DNA from: Bdellovibrio sp. GT3 | GTDB taxonomy: Bacteria; Bdellovibrionota; Bdellovibrionia; Bdellovibrionales; Bdellovibrionaceae | Length of the DNA: 64,000 bases | Assembly: GCF_037996765.1 (NCBI RefSeq) | Contig: NZ_JBBNAD010000004.1 | Span: 992,001-1,056,000, forward strand | Direction of reading: 5' to 3' | Translations under genes and position numbers: made by a program | Part shown: positions 33,818-41,331 of the stretch, piece after piece | Position numbering within the stretch: position 1 is the first letter of the stretch | Layout: each line of letters begins with the position of its first letter | The notes under the pieces: generated by a model | Databases searched by the model: none | The model's input: only the letters and a program-made list of their open reading frames with translations | Told to the model about the DNA's origin: nothing

Positions 33818-36774
33818 AGGCTTTTTCCTCTCTGTAATTGATTTAAACGGCCTTCCAGATACGAAGCCATTAGCGGATGGCCCATTTTTGTCTCCAGAGT
33901 TTTAAGTTTTACAATCTCACTGGCGTTGTTAGGCTCAGCTGCCACTGATTTGCGAGCGGAGGCCAAATCAGAAGCACTTGCCGGTGACGAATTTAGCGCA
34001 CTGGCGATTTCGGACTTCATTTTGCCGCCTTCCTCAAGCTGAGTGATGAGGGTCATCTCGCGTTTAAGGATGTTTTGAACCTCAGGGCGGGCATTGCGGT
34101 AGTCAGCAGCCATTTGCGCCAGGGCTGGGGAGCTGTTTAAGAGCTCTGTCTCACGTTGTTCCGCAAAACGGGCCTTCATCAAATAAGGCTTGGATTGAGA
34201 TTTAAGGATCCCAATGTACTGAGCCTGCTCTTGGGCAGTCAGACCCTTCGGCATAGGAAGATTCGACAAATCGCGAACCATTCTATCGTTTTCACGAGCC
34301 ACGATCTCAAGGGACATCAATTGAGCTGTGATATCACGAGTGCGGTTGGCTTCTGCCAACAGGCTATCAGCACGGCTCAGAAGCTTAATACGCTCTTTGA
34401 TGCCGGCTTGCATGCTACGGTCGTTTTTCGCATTGATGCCGTGGGAAGAGATCTGTTTATTGAAGCTGAGCGCCTTGTTGTAGAAAGGCTGTTTTTCAAT
34501 AAATTGCGCCGCTGAACGGTTGCGAATCTCTTTCATCGCCAAAACGGACTTCAAGTTTCCAGTCATACCCTGGCGTGCGTAAACCAAAAGGGCTGTCTCA
34601 TTCAACAAAGCTGGTTTACGGCGAAGTTCGCCGGCCTGAGCTTTTAGCTCAGCTGCGGGATTGGAGGCCAATAGCACTAGGCGAGTGCGCACCACAAGGG
34701 AGCGGTCACCTTTAAGACCCAATTTAAGGGCTGCACGGTAGTGACGTTGTGGATTGGTGTTAGCCAGGTCCGCCAAAGTACCCAAGCGGAACTCTCTGTC
34801 TCGTTCTGAGACTTTTGGCATTTTCAAGCGAACAGCCGTTTTATAAGCGCTGACGAAATCCAATTTGGTCTCGTAGTAGCCAGTCAGTTGTTCAAGCAAG
34901 GATTCTTTGCGCGGAGCCGGGATGTCAGATGCGATCAGCTTTTGTAATGCAGCCACATAGATAGCATCTTCACCCAGTTTTTGCGCCAGGATGCTTTCGT
35001 TGGTGTAAAACAAAACTTTTTCCTCTGCGGATGCTGTCGCCAGATTCGCAGATGTGATGCGCTTCAAAACAGTGCGCATGTCAGATTTGCTGGAATTTGG
35101 ATTGTTTGCCAAAGCCGCTGCCTGATTCATCAAAGCTTTGCGTGCCGTCAAATCATATTCAGCTTTGTGAGCAGGGAAGAGGCTCGCGTAGTTTGCTGCC
35201 AGATCCTGAATCTGCTCGTCGTTCTTTAGTTGCGCCAAGCTGTCCAGCGCCAGGTCCGCGGATTTTTTGCGAAGCTCTGTTTTGCCGGATTTATCTTCGG
35301 CCAGGTCGTTAAACGCAACCGCGGATTCTTTCAATTGTTTTTGCTGGTAGCTCAAGTACGCCAATTGGTAGCGAACTTCAAAAGTCTTGCCTTCGTCTTT
35401 TCCTTTCTTAAGGAAGTTCACGTAAGCCGCTTTTTGAATTTCAATGTCATTGGATTTTTCACCAGCCGCAACTTCGTTAAGAAGAGCATTTTGGCGGTCT
35501 TTTTCGGAAAGATCAGAGTTGTCACTGATCGCACGGTACAACTGGGCAGCAATAGCGGGTTTACCCATATCCATTGCCACTTGCGCACCACGAGTGGTCA
35601 TCTCTGTATCTTGCGGGAAAGTATTGGAATAGATCACATACGCGTTCAAAAGATCCTGGTCAGGTTTCAATTTTTTTGAACGGTGAAGCTCCGTCACATA
35701 GCGCTTCATGGTTTTTTTAAGCTCTTCGCATTTGGAAGCTTCTTTGCAATCTGTGCTTTTGAAAGCTTTAGCCGCTTTGGCGAAGTCCTGAGTGGATTTT
35801 CCTGCCTGACCACGGTCGTAATTGATTTGTGCCATACGCACAAAGGCTTCCAATGTTTCAGTTTCAGTCAGACCTTCCTGATCCATGTAGCGGCTTAGGA
35901 TGTCATGAGCGGCTTGTTTTTGACCGACACGGTCTGCTTCTTTGGCAAAATCCAAAAGAAGTTCTTTGCGTTTTTCTTTAGGGGAAAGCACTTCAAAACG
36001 CGCGATCTCTTTAGTTGAAATATTACGGCGCGCATAGAAAGTGCCCAGGTCGCGTACGATATCTGCGTGGAACACAGGATCGTATGAAGTTCCTTTTTCC
36101 GTATCACGAGTGATTTGTTCTGGTTTGGAAAGAAGAGATTCCAAAGTTTTGATGGCAGAAGCCAGTTTCTCTTCGTTGAAATCACTCCATGCCATATTGT
36201 AAGTGATCAACGCACGGTTTTGCAGGTTCTTATCCTGGAGTGCGATCACGTAGTGGTTTTTCGCCTCTTTGAATTTGGCTTTTTGGAATAAAAGATCGCC
36301 CAGTTCCGCATGAGAACGGGAGACGATGTCTTTGGCGATATTTTTCTTTTTAGCGTCTTTAACTATGCTTTGGAAAAGATCGATAGCCTTGTCGATTTGA
36401 CCGGCCATTTGATAAAGATGTCCCAATTGGAACAGGATGGGACCGTGTTCGTTCAATTGAACCTGGGAAAGCAGGTTCTCATAGATCTCAACCGCTTTTT
36501 GGCGGTCCGCTTTGGATCCTTTGCAACCATCACAATTGGACTCCATCTCCTGCATAAAGCGCGTGCGCGCTCTTTCAGCCAGAGTGTCAGCCAGACGTTG
36601 CTGAGTCGGGACCCACGATGGATCTTTTTTATCCATCGCCGATAAAACGCGCTCCATCTTGCCGACGACAAGATCCTGCGTGTCGGAGTTCATCTTTTCC
36701 GCGCGGGCGATCTGAGTGAACAGGGTACCCGCAAGAATTGGACTGATAATGAGGAGGCGTTTTAAGTTTTTCAT
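33814..36774 (-). CDS. Large TPR protein of the gliding operon
   Basis: A 986-residue protein with a signal peptide (cleavage near IARAE, about residue 25) followed by many helical tetratricopeptide-type repeats over most of its length, such as ILFQLGHLYQMAGQIDKAID, HAELGDLLFQKAKFKEAKNH and YQLAYLSYQQKQLKESAVA. The N-terminal part carries a CDGCKGSK cysteine pair. It is probably periplasmic scaffold, like the large TPR proteins of gliding clusters in myxobacteria. Start and stop both overlap neighbours by ATGA, so its translation is coupled to ExbD and to the small protein. Confidence 0.88.
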   Translation of the reverse strand: MKNLKRLLIISPILAGTLFTQIARAEKMNSDTQDLVVGKMERVLSAMDKKDPSWVPTQQRLADTLAERARTRFMQEMESNCDGCKGSKADRQKAVEIYENLLSQVQLNEHGPILFQLGHLYQMAGQIDKAIDLFQSIVKDAKKKNIAKDIVSRSHAELGDLLFQKAKFKEAKNHYVIALQDKNLQNRALITYNMAWSDFNEEKLASAIKTLESLLSKPEQITRDTEKGTSYDPVFHADIVRDLGTFYARRNISTKEIARFEVLSPKEKRKELLLDFAKEADRVGQKQAAHDILSRYMDQEGLTETETLEAFVRMAQINYDRGQAGKSTQDFAKAAKAFKSTDCKEASKCEELKKTMKRYVTELHRSKKLKPDQDLLNAYVIYSNTFPQDTEMTTRGAQVAMDMGKPAIAAQLYRAISDNSDLSEKDRQNALLNEVAAGEKSNDIEIQKAAYVNFLKKGKDEGKTFEVRYQLAYLSYQQKQLKESAVAFNDLAEDKSGKTELRKKSADLALDSLAQLKNDEQIQDLAANYASLFPAHKAEYDLTARKALMNQAAALANNPNSSKSDMRTVLKRITSANLATASAEEKVLFYTNESILAQKLGEDAIYVAALQKLIASDIPAPRKESLLEQLTGYYETKLDFVSAYKTAVRLKMPKVSERDREFRLGTLADLANTNPQRHYRAALKLGLKGDRSLVVRTRLVLLASNPAAELKAQAGELRRKPALLNETALLVYARQGMTGNLKSVLAMKEIRNRSAAQFIEKQPFYNKALSFNKQISSHGINAKNDRSMQAGIKERIKLLSRADSLLAEANRTRDITAQLMSLEIVARENDRMVRDLSNLPMPKGLTAQEQAQYIGILKSQSKPYLMKARFAEQRETELLNSSPALAQMAADYRNARPEVQNILKREMTLITQLEEGGKMKSEIASALNSSPASASDLASARKSVAAEPNNASEIVKLKTLETKMGHPLMASYLEGRLNQLQRGKSL

Positions 36775-37256
36775 TGTTTTGGTACCACCGCGAATTTAAG
36801 TTTTTCGATACCTGCCAGTGATCCAGCTTTGATGATTGGATCCAGGTCCGCGTATTTCATTTCGGTGTCAGCTTGGATCATAAGCTCGATCTCTTGTTTG
36901 GCGTCTTTCTTCAAAGATTCCAATTTGGATCCCAACTGGCTGTCTGCAACCCGTACGTCATTGATAAAGTAGTTGCCCTTTTCAATTCTTAAAATCGGCA
37001 TCTCTTTTTCAACACTGGTCGCCTGATCTGCCAAAGGCAGATTGATGTTGCCGGATTTCACTTCGATACCGGTCGACTGAGTACCGATCAAAAGGTAAAT
37101 CACGATAATTGAAAAAGCGTCGATCAAAGATGTCAAAGGCAGAGCCAATGCAAGATTACCTTTGCCACCAGATTTCTTGCGCGAGCCTGGTTTCAGGCTT
37201 TGCGCTTCTGCCAGCAAGGAGCGTTTTTGATTGGTGTTTAAGAATGAAGTTCTCAT
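36771..37256 (-). CDS. ExbD/TolR-family proton-channel subunit, copy 2
   Basis: A 161-residue protein with a basic cytoplasmic N-terminus (about 1-35), one membrane helix with the conserved proton-carrying aspartate D46 (LPLTSLIDAFSIIVIYLLIG), and a periplasmic ExbD/TolR domain (DQATSVEKEMPILRIEKGNYF, LMIQADTEMKYADLDPIIKA). In Myxococcus the AglRQS motor likewise uses one TolQ-like and two TolR-like proteins. It follows the other ExbD gene by 4 bp. Confidence 0.93.
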   Translation of the reverse strand: MRTSFLNTNQKRSLLAEAQSLKPGSRKKSGGKGNLALALPLTSLIDAFSIIVIYLLIGTQSTGIEVKSGNINLPLADQATSVEKEMPILRIEKGNYFINDVRVADSQLGSKLESLKKDAKQEIELMIQADTEMKYADLDPIIKAGSLAGIEKLKFAVVPKQ

Positions 37257-37260
37257 AATA

Positions 37261-37722
37261 TTACCCTAGTGGGGACAAGCCCACGCCTTCGAATGAGTTT
37301 TGCTTCAATTTATCCATCACACGGATCACATCACCGTAATTGGTTTGTGCTCCAGGACGAACAACACTTGTTTTTAGCTCAGGCCATTTTGCTTTGTAAG
37401 CCTGCAATCGTGACTCGAGAGTCGCCAAATCCAAACCTTTTGATGACTTCGCAATACGCTCTTCCAAAGTTTTAGCCTTGGGGATATCGCGCAAAGAAAG
37501 TTGCACGCTGCCGTCCGCTTCCATTGTTACCCAAAGGGACGGTGGATTTGTCGCGCCAGCTGTGGAGTTGTCTCCGATGGCCTGTTTTGTATCAATTGTA
37601 CCGACCTGCAACCACACTGCAGTCAAAAGCAAAAAGCAGATGAGTACAGAAAGGATATCCAGGATCGGCAGGATATTGAGCTCGAAATTTAATTTGTCGT
37701 TACCGTTACCTGATGCGCTCAT
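37261..37722 (-). CDS. ExbD/TolR-family proton-channel subunit, copy 1
   Basis: A 153-residue protein with one membrane helix containing the functional aspartate D22 (NILPILDILSVLICFLLL) and a periplasmic domain (SLWVTMEADGSVQLSLRD, RPGAQTNYGDVIRVMDKL). It differs from copy 2 in lacking the long basic N-terminus, so the two are paralogues with distinct roles. It lies 29 bp past the TolQ-like gene. Confidence 0.93.
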   Translation of the reverse strand: MSASGNGNDKLNFELNILPILDILSVLICFLLLTAVWLQVGTIDTKQAIGDNSTAGATNPPSLWVTMEADGSVQLSLRDIPKAKTLEERIAKSSKGLDLATLESRLQAYKAKWPELKTSVVRPGAQTNYGDVIRVMDKLKQNSFEGVGLSPLG

Positions 37723-37751
37723 AAAGCCCTCTCAGTTATGCGTTTTTATTA

Positions 37752-38432
37752 CTACTTAAGTGCTTTTTCTTTTTTGTCAGAAACTGGAGCGTAGTGGTAA
37801 CCAAGCTGGATGAACAAATTCAAAGCGCCTTTGTTCAGGTCTTCTGTCAAACGAGTCGCTCTGTTTTGAAGAACCGCATACATGATCAAAGCTGGAACCG
37901 CTACGATCAAACCGTAAGCTGTCGTATTCATCGCCAAAGAGATACCTTGTGACAAGATCGCCGCTTTTTCTGCAGGGTTTGCGTTAGAGATACCGGCAAA
38001 TGAGTGGATCAAACCTGTGATCGTACCCAAAAGACCCAGCAATGTAGCTACGTTGGCAAACATCGCTAAGAAACCAATGCGTTTTTCCACGCGAGTTGAT
38101 TCTTCAAGAAGAACTTCGTCCATTTTAAGTTGGATTTCCTCTTTACCACCCATATCGATAGCCGCTTGGATACCGGCAGAAGCCACAACACCCAATGGTT
38201 GAGTCATACCCAATTGCATTGAACGGCGTAGAGCCTTATCCAGGTTTCCAGCCTTGATATCTTCAGCTAGAGTTTTAGAGATATCCTTTTGATTTACTTT
38301 GCGATTCATGAAAAGCGCAACAGAGCGCTCAGCAATAATAGCCACAGAAACGATCTGAGCAGCTAGAATAGTCCACATCCAGATAGCATCTCCTGAAGTA
38401 AAACCGCGACCAAGTGACATTAAAAATTCCAT
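37752..38432 (-). CDS. MotA/TolQ/ExbB proton-channel protein, first gene of the gliding operon
   Basis: A 226-residue inner-membrane protein with three hydrophobic segments (about 15-35, 125-150, 165-190) and the TolQ/ExbB core, e.g. FANVATLLGLLGTITGLIHSF and ISLAMNTTAYGLIVAVPALI. With the two ExbD/TolR proteins it should form a proton-driven motor. A strong GGAGGA ribosome-binding site lies 5 bp before the ATG. The 234-bp gap upstream should hold the operon promoter, but no clear sigma-70 boxes are seen. Confidence 0.94.
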   Translation of the reverse strand: MEFLMSLGRGFTSGDAIWMWTILAAQIVSVAIIAERSVALFMNRKVNQKDISKTLAEDIKAGNLDKALRRSMQLGMTQPLGVVASAGIQAAIDMGGKEEIQLKMDEVLLEESTRVEKRIGFLAMFANVATLLGLLGTITGLIHSFAGISNANPAEKAAILSQGISLAMNTTAYGLIVAVPALIMYAVLQNRATRLTEDLNKGALNLFIQLGYHYAPVSDKKEKALK

Positions 38433-38620
38433 GTAATTCCTCCGGGTTAAAAGTTTTCCCGCAAGACTACGAGCAAGGCCTGAGCCACATAAAAAGCGAC
38501 TGTGTTGGCTTTGACAGGATTTTAGCGACTAATTTTGGCACAGGTGACGTTTTGTGGCGGCCCTTAGGGAACGCTAGACATATTCATTTTGTCGGAATGG
38601 AGTCGTTGAAAATATAAAAA

Positions 38621-38645
38621 AAAGGCCAGCTTAAAGCCGGCCTTT
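38621..38645 (-). terminator. Rho-independent terminator after the carboxypeptidase gene
   Basis: A 10-bp stem with one mismatch (AAAGGCCAGC with GCCGGCCTTT) around a 5-nt loop, followed on the minus strand by a T-run. It lies 21 bp past the stop of the gene at 38667-39533 and isolates it from the gliding operon. Confidence 0.8.
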
Positions 38646-38666
38646 GCAATAACAATGGAATTCAGA

Positions 38667-39533
38667 CTATTCCAAGTGAGTTCTTTGCATGATGCTGCGA
38701 TCGCATTTGCCAGTGAAGGCATGATCTTTAGCGCGCTCTTTTGGAGCATTCTCAAAGAAGCGGCGAAGGCCTGGAACATTCACGGAAACCATTTGGGCCA
38801 TTTGTGCTTCAGACGGGTTGTGAGTGGTGCCCATTTCAAACAACAAAGACCAGATGCCATGCTTCCAGTAAGCATAGTCTTCAAATGCACCATCAGCTGC
38901 ATAAAGCATGTCTTTGGAGTTCCCAACATCATAACCGCTTTCCACAACCGCATCTTTGGAAAGTTGAATGAATGTGGCGTCATCTTTGGTCATCACGTCA
39001 CGAGTTGAAAAGCCCCAAGGATACAATACTGCGGGCCAGTGAGTGTGCAAAGTTGCAGAGCTGATGATGTTTTTGGCATCGATAAAGTCCGCCAATGCCT
39101 TAGTGGCTTTGGATTTAAAAGGTTTTCCTGTGATACAAGGTCCTGGATAGTCGCGGTTTTGGTCCACTGAATTGTAACCAACGCGCTCATAGCGGGAGCG
39201 ACTGTTGAAGCCTGGGATATTCAAAACCGGAATGATGTAAACGGTGTGACCTTGGATTGGGTTTTTTGCAAATGCATCTGCAGCACCCATTGCCACAGCT
39301 GTCGAACCGTATTCGTTGCCGTGATGAGTACCCACGATCAGGTTGGCTCTTTCGCCATTGCCGATTTTAATGGCGATGATGTTTTGACCGGAATCAGAAG
39401 GGCCCAGATCAATAAGTTCAGTGGTTGAAGGGTTGGCTTGTTGAATCTGCTGCAAAGTCTGAACAACGGTTGCATAGTTGGTAACAGGCGCATTGGATGG
39501 TGATACTAATAGAGAGAATAAAAGTTCTAGCAT
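38667..39533 (-). CDS. Zinc carboxypeptidase, M14 family
   Basis: A 288-residue exported peptidase; its N-terminus (MLELLFSLLVSPSNA) may be a short signal sequence. Zinc ligands H71 and E74 (THHGNEYGS), the third His in TLHTHWP (163/165), substrate-binding NRDYPG (126-131) and the catalytic glutamate E233 (LLFEMGTT) are all in M14 order. Members of this small bacterial group cleave peptidoglycan peptides or C-terminal residues of peptides. Specificity unknown. It stands alone, with a terminator after it. Confidence 0.9.
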   Translation of the reverse strand: MLELLFSLLVSPSNAPVTNYATVVQTLQQIQQANPSTTELIDLGPSDSGQNIIAIKIGNGERANLIVGTHHGNEYGSTAVAMGAADAFAKNPIQGHTVYIIPVLNIPGFNSRSRYERVGYNSVDQNRDYPGPCITGKPFKSKATKALADFIDAKNIISSATLHTHWPAVLYPWGFSTRDVMTKDDATFIQLSKDAVVESGYDVGNSKDMLYAADGAFEDYAYWKHGIWSLLFEMGTTHNPSEAQMAQMVSVNVPGLRRFFENAPKERAKDHAFTGKCDRSIMQRTHLE

Positions 39534-39633
39534 GAATATTACGATGCGGACTCGCTCCTGGCCTTGTCAAAAGACTAAGGCGGTCCCAAAGTAGAACTGG
39601 ACTAAAAGCTTGCGGGTAGTTTGTGAGGCGAAA

Positions 39634-40323
39634 CTACGAAATCGTCGCAAACTTTCTGACGTATTCAATGACTGAAGATTTAAATTCTTCCGGTAAGCCC
39701 ACAAAGCGCAGACCCGCATAACCATCATTACCTATATAGACAACTTCGCAAGTGGTGGTGATCGTCTGATACAGATTCGGACTGGAGAGTGTGGCAAAGA
39801 ATTTCTGACCTATTTGCAGGCCATCGGCATCGTTGATACCCAAACCACCTTCGCTGATGGAGATCACGCGGCATTTGATGGAAGCGGAAGTTTCAGAAGG
39901 TTCAAATTCCAACGTGCCCACAATCGGTACGCGAGGGTGGGATCTGCGGCTGATGCCAAGATCGTCAACGACCTGTTGAAGTGCGTATACTTCCTTCCAG
40001 GTTCTGCCGCCATCGGTGGAGATATCCACCTGCGAGAGATCGGTCATTTTTTTAAGTTGTGCGATCATGTCTGAATACACCACAGGTGTCTTGGAAGGTT
40101 TGCCTTCGATGCGTGTCAGCCAGGTTTTGCTTTGATCGCTGGCAGCAGTTACGGGTGGCAGGCTTTTGATTTTGGCGCGCCATTTGGACGGGGTTTCCCA
40201 TTCACCTTGACCGCGTCCCCAAATAGAAACTTCTTTCATGGATGCGATTTGTGATTCAATTTCCTCTGGTTCAAACGGCCCTGTCACTTGTCCTTCATTG
40301 AGGATAAACCAAATTTTCGACAT
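39634..40323 (-). CDS. GYF_2-like plus PilZ c-di-GMP-binding protein
   Basis: A 229-residue cytoplasmic protein. Residues about 1-55 look like a GYF_2/DUF4339 domain (WFILNEGQVTGPFEPEEIE, WETPSKW). The C-terminal domain (about 125-225) is PilZ: the RRSHPR motif (RxxxR) and SISEGGLG (D/NxSxxG variant) match the c-di-GMP-binding residues. The ATG at 40323 is preceded by an AAGGG site; the frame's first codon at 40329 is a TTG and less likely. It could couple c-di-GMP to gliding or predation, but that is inference. Confidence 0.87.
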   Translation of the reverse strand: MSKIWFILNEGQVTGPFEPEEIESQIASMKEVSIWGRGQGEWETPSKWRAKIKSLPPVTAASDQSKTWLTRIEGKPSKTPVVYSDMIAQLKKMTDLSQVDISTDGGRTWKEVYALQQVVDDLGISRRSHPRVPIVGTLEFEPSETSASIKCRVISISEGGLGINDADGLQIGQKFFATLSSPNLYQTITTTCEVVYIGNDGYAGLRFVGLPEEFKSSVIEYVRKFATIS

Positions 40324-40400
40324 TCCCAAGTCACCCTTCTGAAATCTGTATTGCCTTTATTACAGCGAAAGGTATATCACTTTGTCTAGGAGATTTACGA

Positions 40401-40979
40401 ATGAAATACATTATCGCAGGCACCGATCGCCCGGACTCTAAAACGCTGAAGTTGGCCCATTATGTTCAAGGGATTTATGAAGCTCAGGGTGAGCATGTCG
40501 AGATTATTGATCTGGTGGAGGTTAAGGAACACCTTCATACCGGACCTCATTATGGAAAAACCCATTCTGGATTGCAGCCTTATTTGGATAAATTGGTGGC
40601 TTCCGAAGGATTGATCGTTATTTGTCCTGAGTACAACGGTTCCATGCCAGGAGCTTTGAAGTACTTCATCGATCACATGAAGTTTCCTGAAACGTTTGAG
40701 TATCGCCCGGTGTGTTTCATTGGCTTGGGTTGGATGTTTGGTGGACTTCGTCCGATTGAACATCTGCAACAGGTCTTTGGCTACCGCAATGCCTTCATTT
40801 ACCCAGAACGTATCTTCATCATGAATGCTCCCAAGGTTTTGAATGACGAAGGTGAGCCACAAGATGAAACCATCAAGCAGTTGTTGGTGAAGCAGGCGAC
40901 AGGATTCAGAAACTTTGTTTCTGCCTTGTCAGCTTTCAAAATCGACGCAAATTCTATTATTGCGTCAAAGAAGTCGTAG
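40401..40979 (+). CDS. NAD(P)H-dependent FMN reductase
   Basis: A 192-residue flavodoxin-like reductase. The FMN/phosphate-binding start (IIAGTDRPDSKTLKLAHYV), PEYNGSMPGALKYFIDHM, and FIGLGWMFGGLRPIEHLQQV are typical of the NADPH-dependent FMN reductase family (chromate/azo-reductase type). It would reduce FMN or quinones with NAD(P)H. The ribosome-binding site is AGGAG. Its 3' end overlaps the small minus-strand gene by 23 bp. Confidence 0.92.
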   Translation: MKYIIAGTDRPDSKTLKLAHYVQGIYEAQGEHVEIIDLVEVKEHLHTGPHYGKTHSGLQPYLDKLVASEGLIVICPEYNGSMPGALKYFIDHMKFPETFEYRPVCFIGLGWMFGGLRPIEHLQQVFGYRNAFIYPERIFIMNAPKVLNDEGEPQDETIKQLLVKQATGFRNFVSALSAFKIDANSIIASKKS

Positions 40980-41130
40980 TAGCTGATGCTGGGTGGCTGT
41001 TGTCAGCCAGCGTCTTATCAGTCAGACGACCTTCAAAATAGATCAGCCCGATTAAAATCAATGCTGCCAGAGCCCACTTGGAGTGGGCGATGGTCCGCAG
41101 AACCAGGTTTTTATGATCAGATCGAAACAT
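40957..41130 (-). CDS. Small single-pass membrane protein
   Basis: A 57-residue open frame with one hydrophobic segment (SKWALAALILIGLIYF, about residues 16-32) flanked by a basic N-terminus and a polar Ser/Thr-rich C-terminus. I start it at the ATG at 41130, where a GGAG lies 8 bp upstream; the longer frame back to 41238 lacks such support. It overlaps the end of the FMN reductase gene tail to tail. Unknown function and only moderately certain to be real. Confidence 0.45.
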   Translation of the reverse strand: MFRSDHKNLVLRTIAHSKWALAALILIGLIYFEGRLTDKTLADNSHPASATTTSLTQ

Positions 41131-41331
41131 AAGTTTACTCCCTGAACCTCTATTTTCCCTCAACGCACAAAAATAAGGCAACTGAAGAAGGCGTAATGTG
41201 AAGTGCTGCGTTACAAACATATGTCCAGCTACTGACAAGAGCTTCGTGATTCCCTACACTTAACTTTTAAAACTTAAGGGAGTTGCGCTATCGAACACCA
41301 AGACCATGGTCATAAAAACGCCAATCTCGCG

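Noticed and set aside
41131-41238. Longer N-terminus for the small membrane protein upstream of kup
   Set aside because: The extra 36 residues look random and the internal ATG at 41130 has the Shine-Dalgarno.
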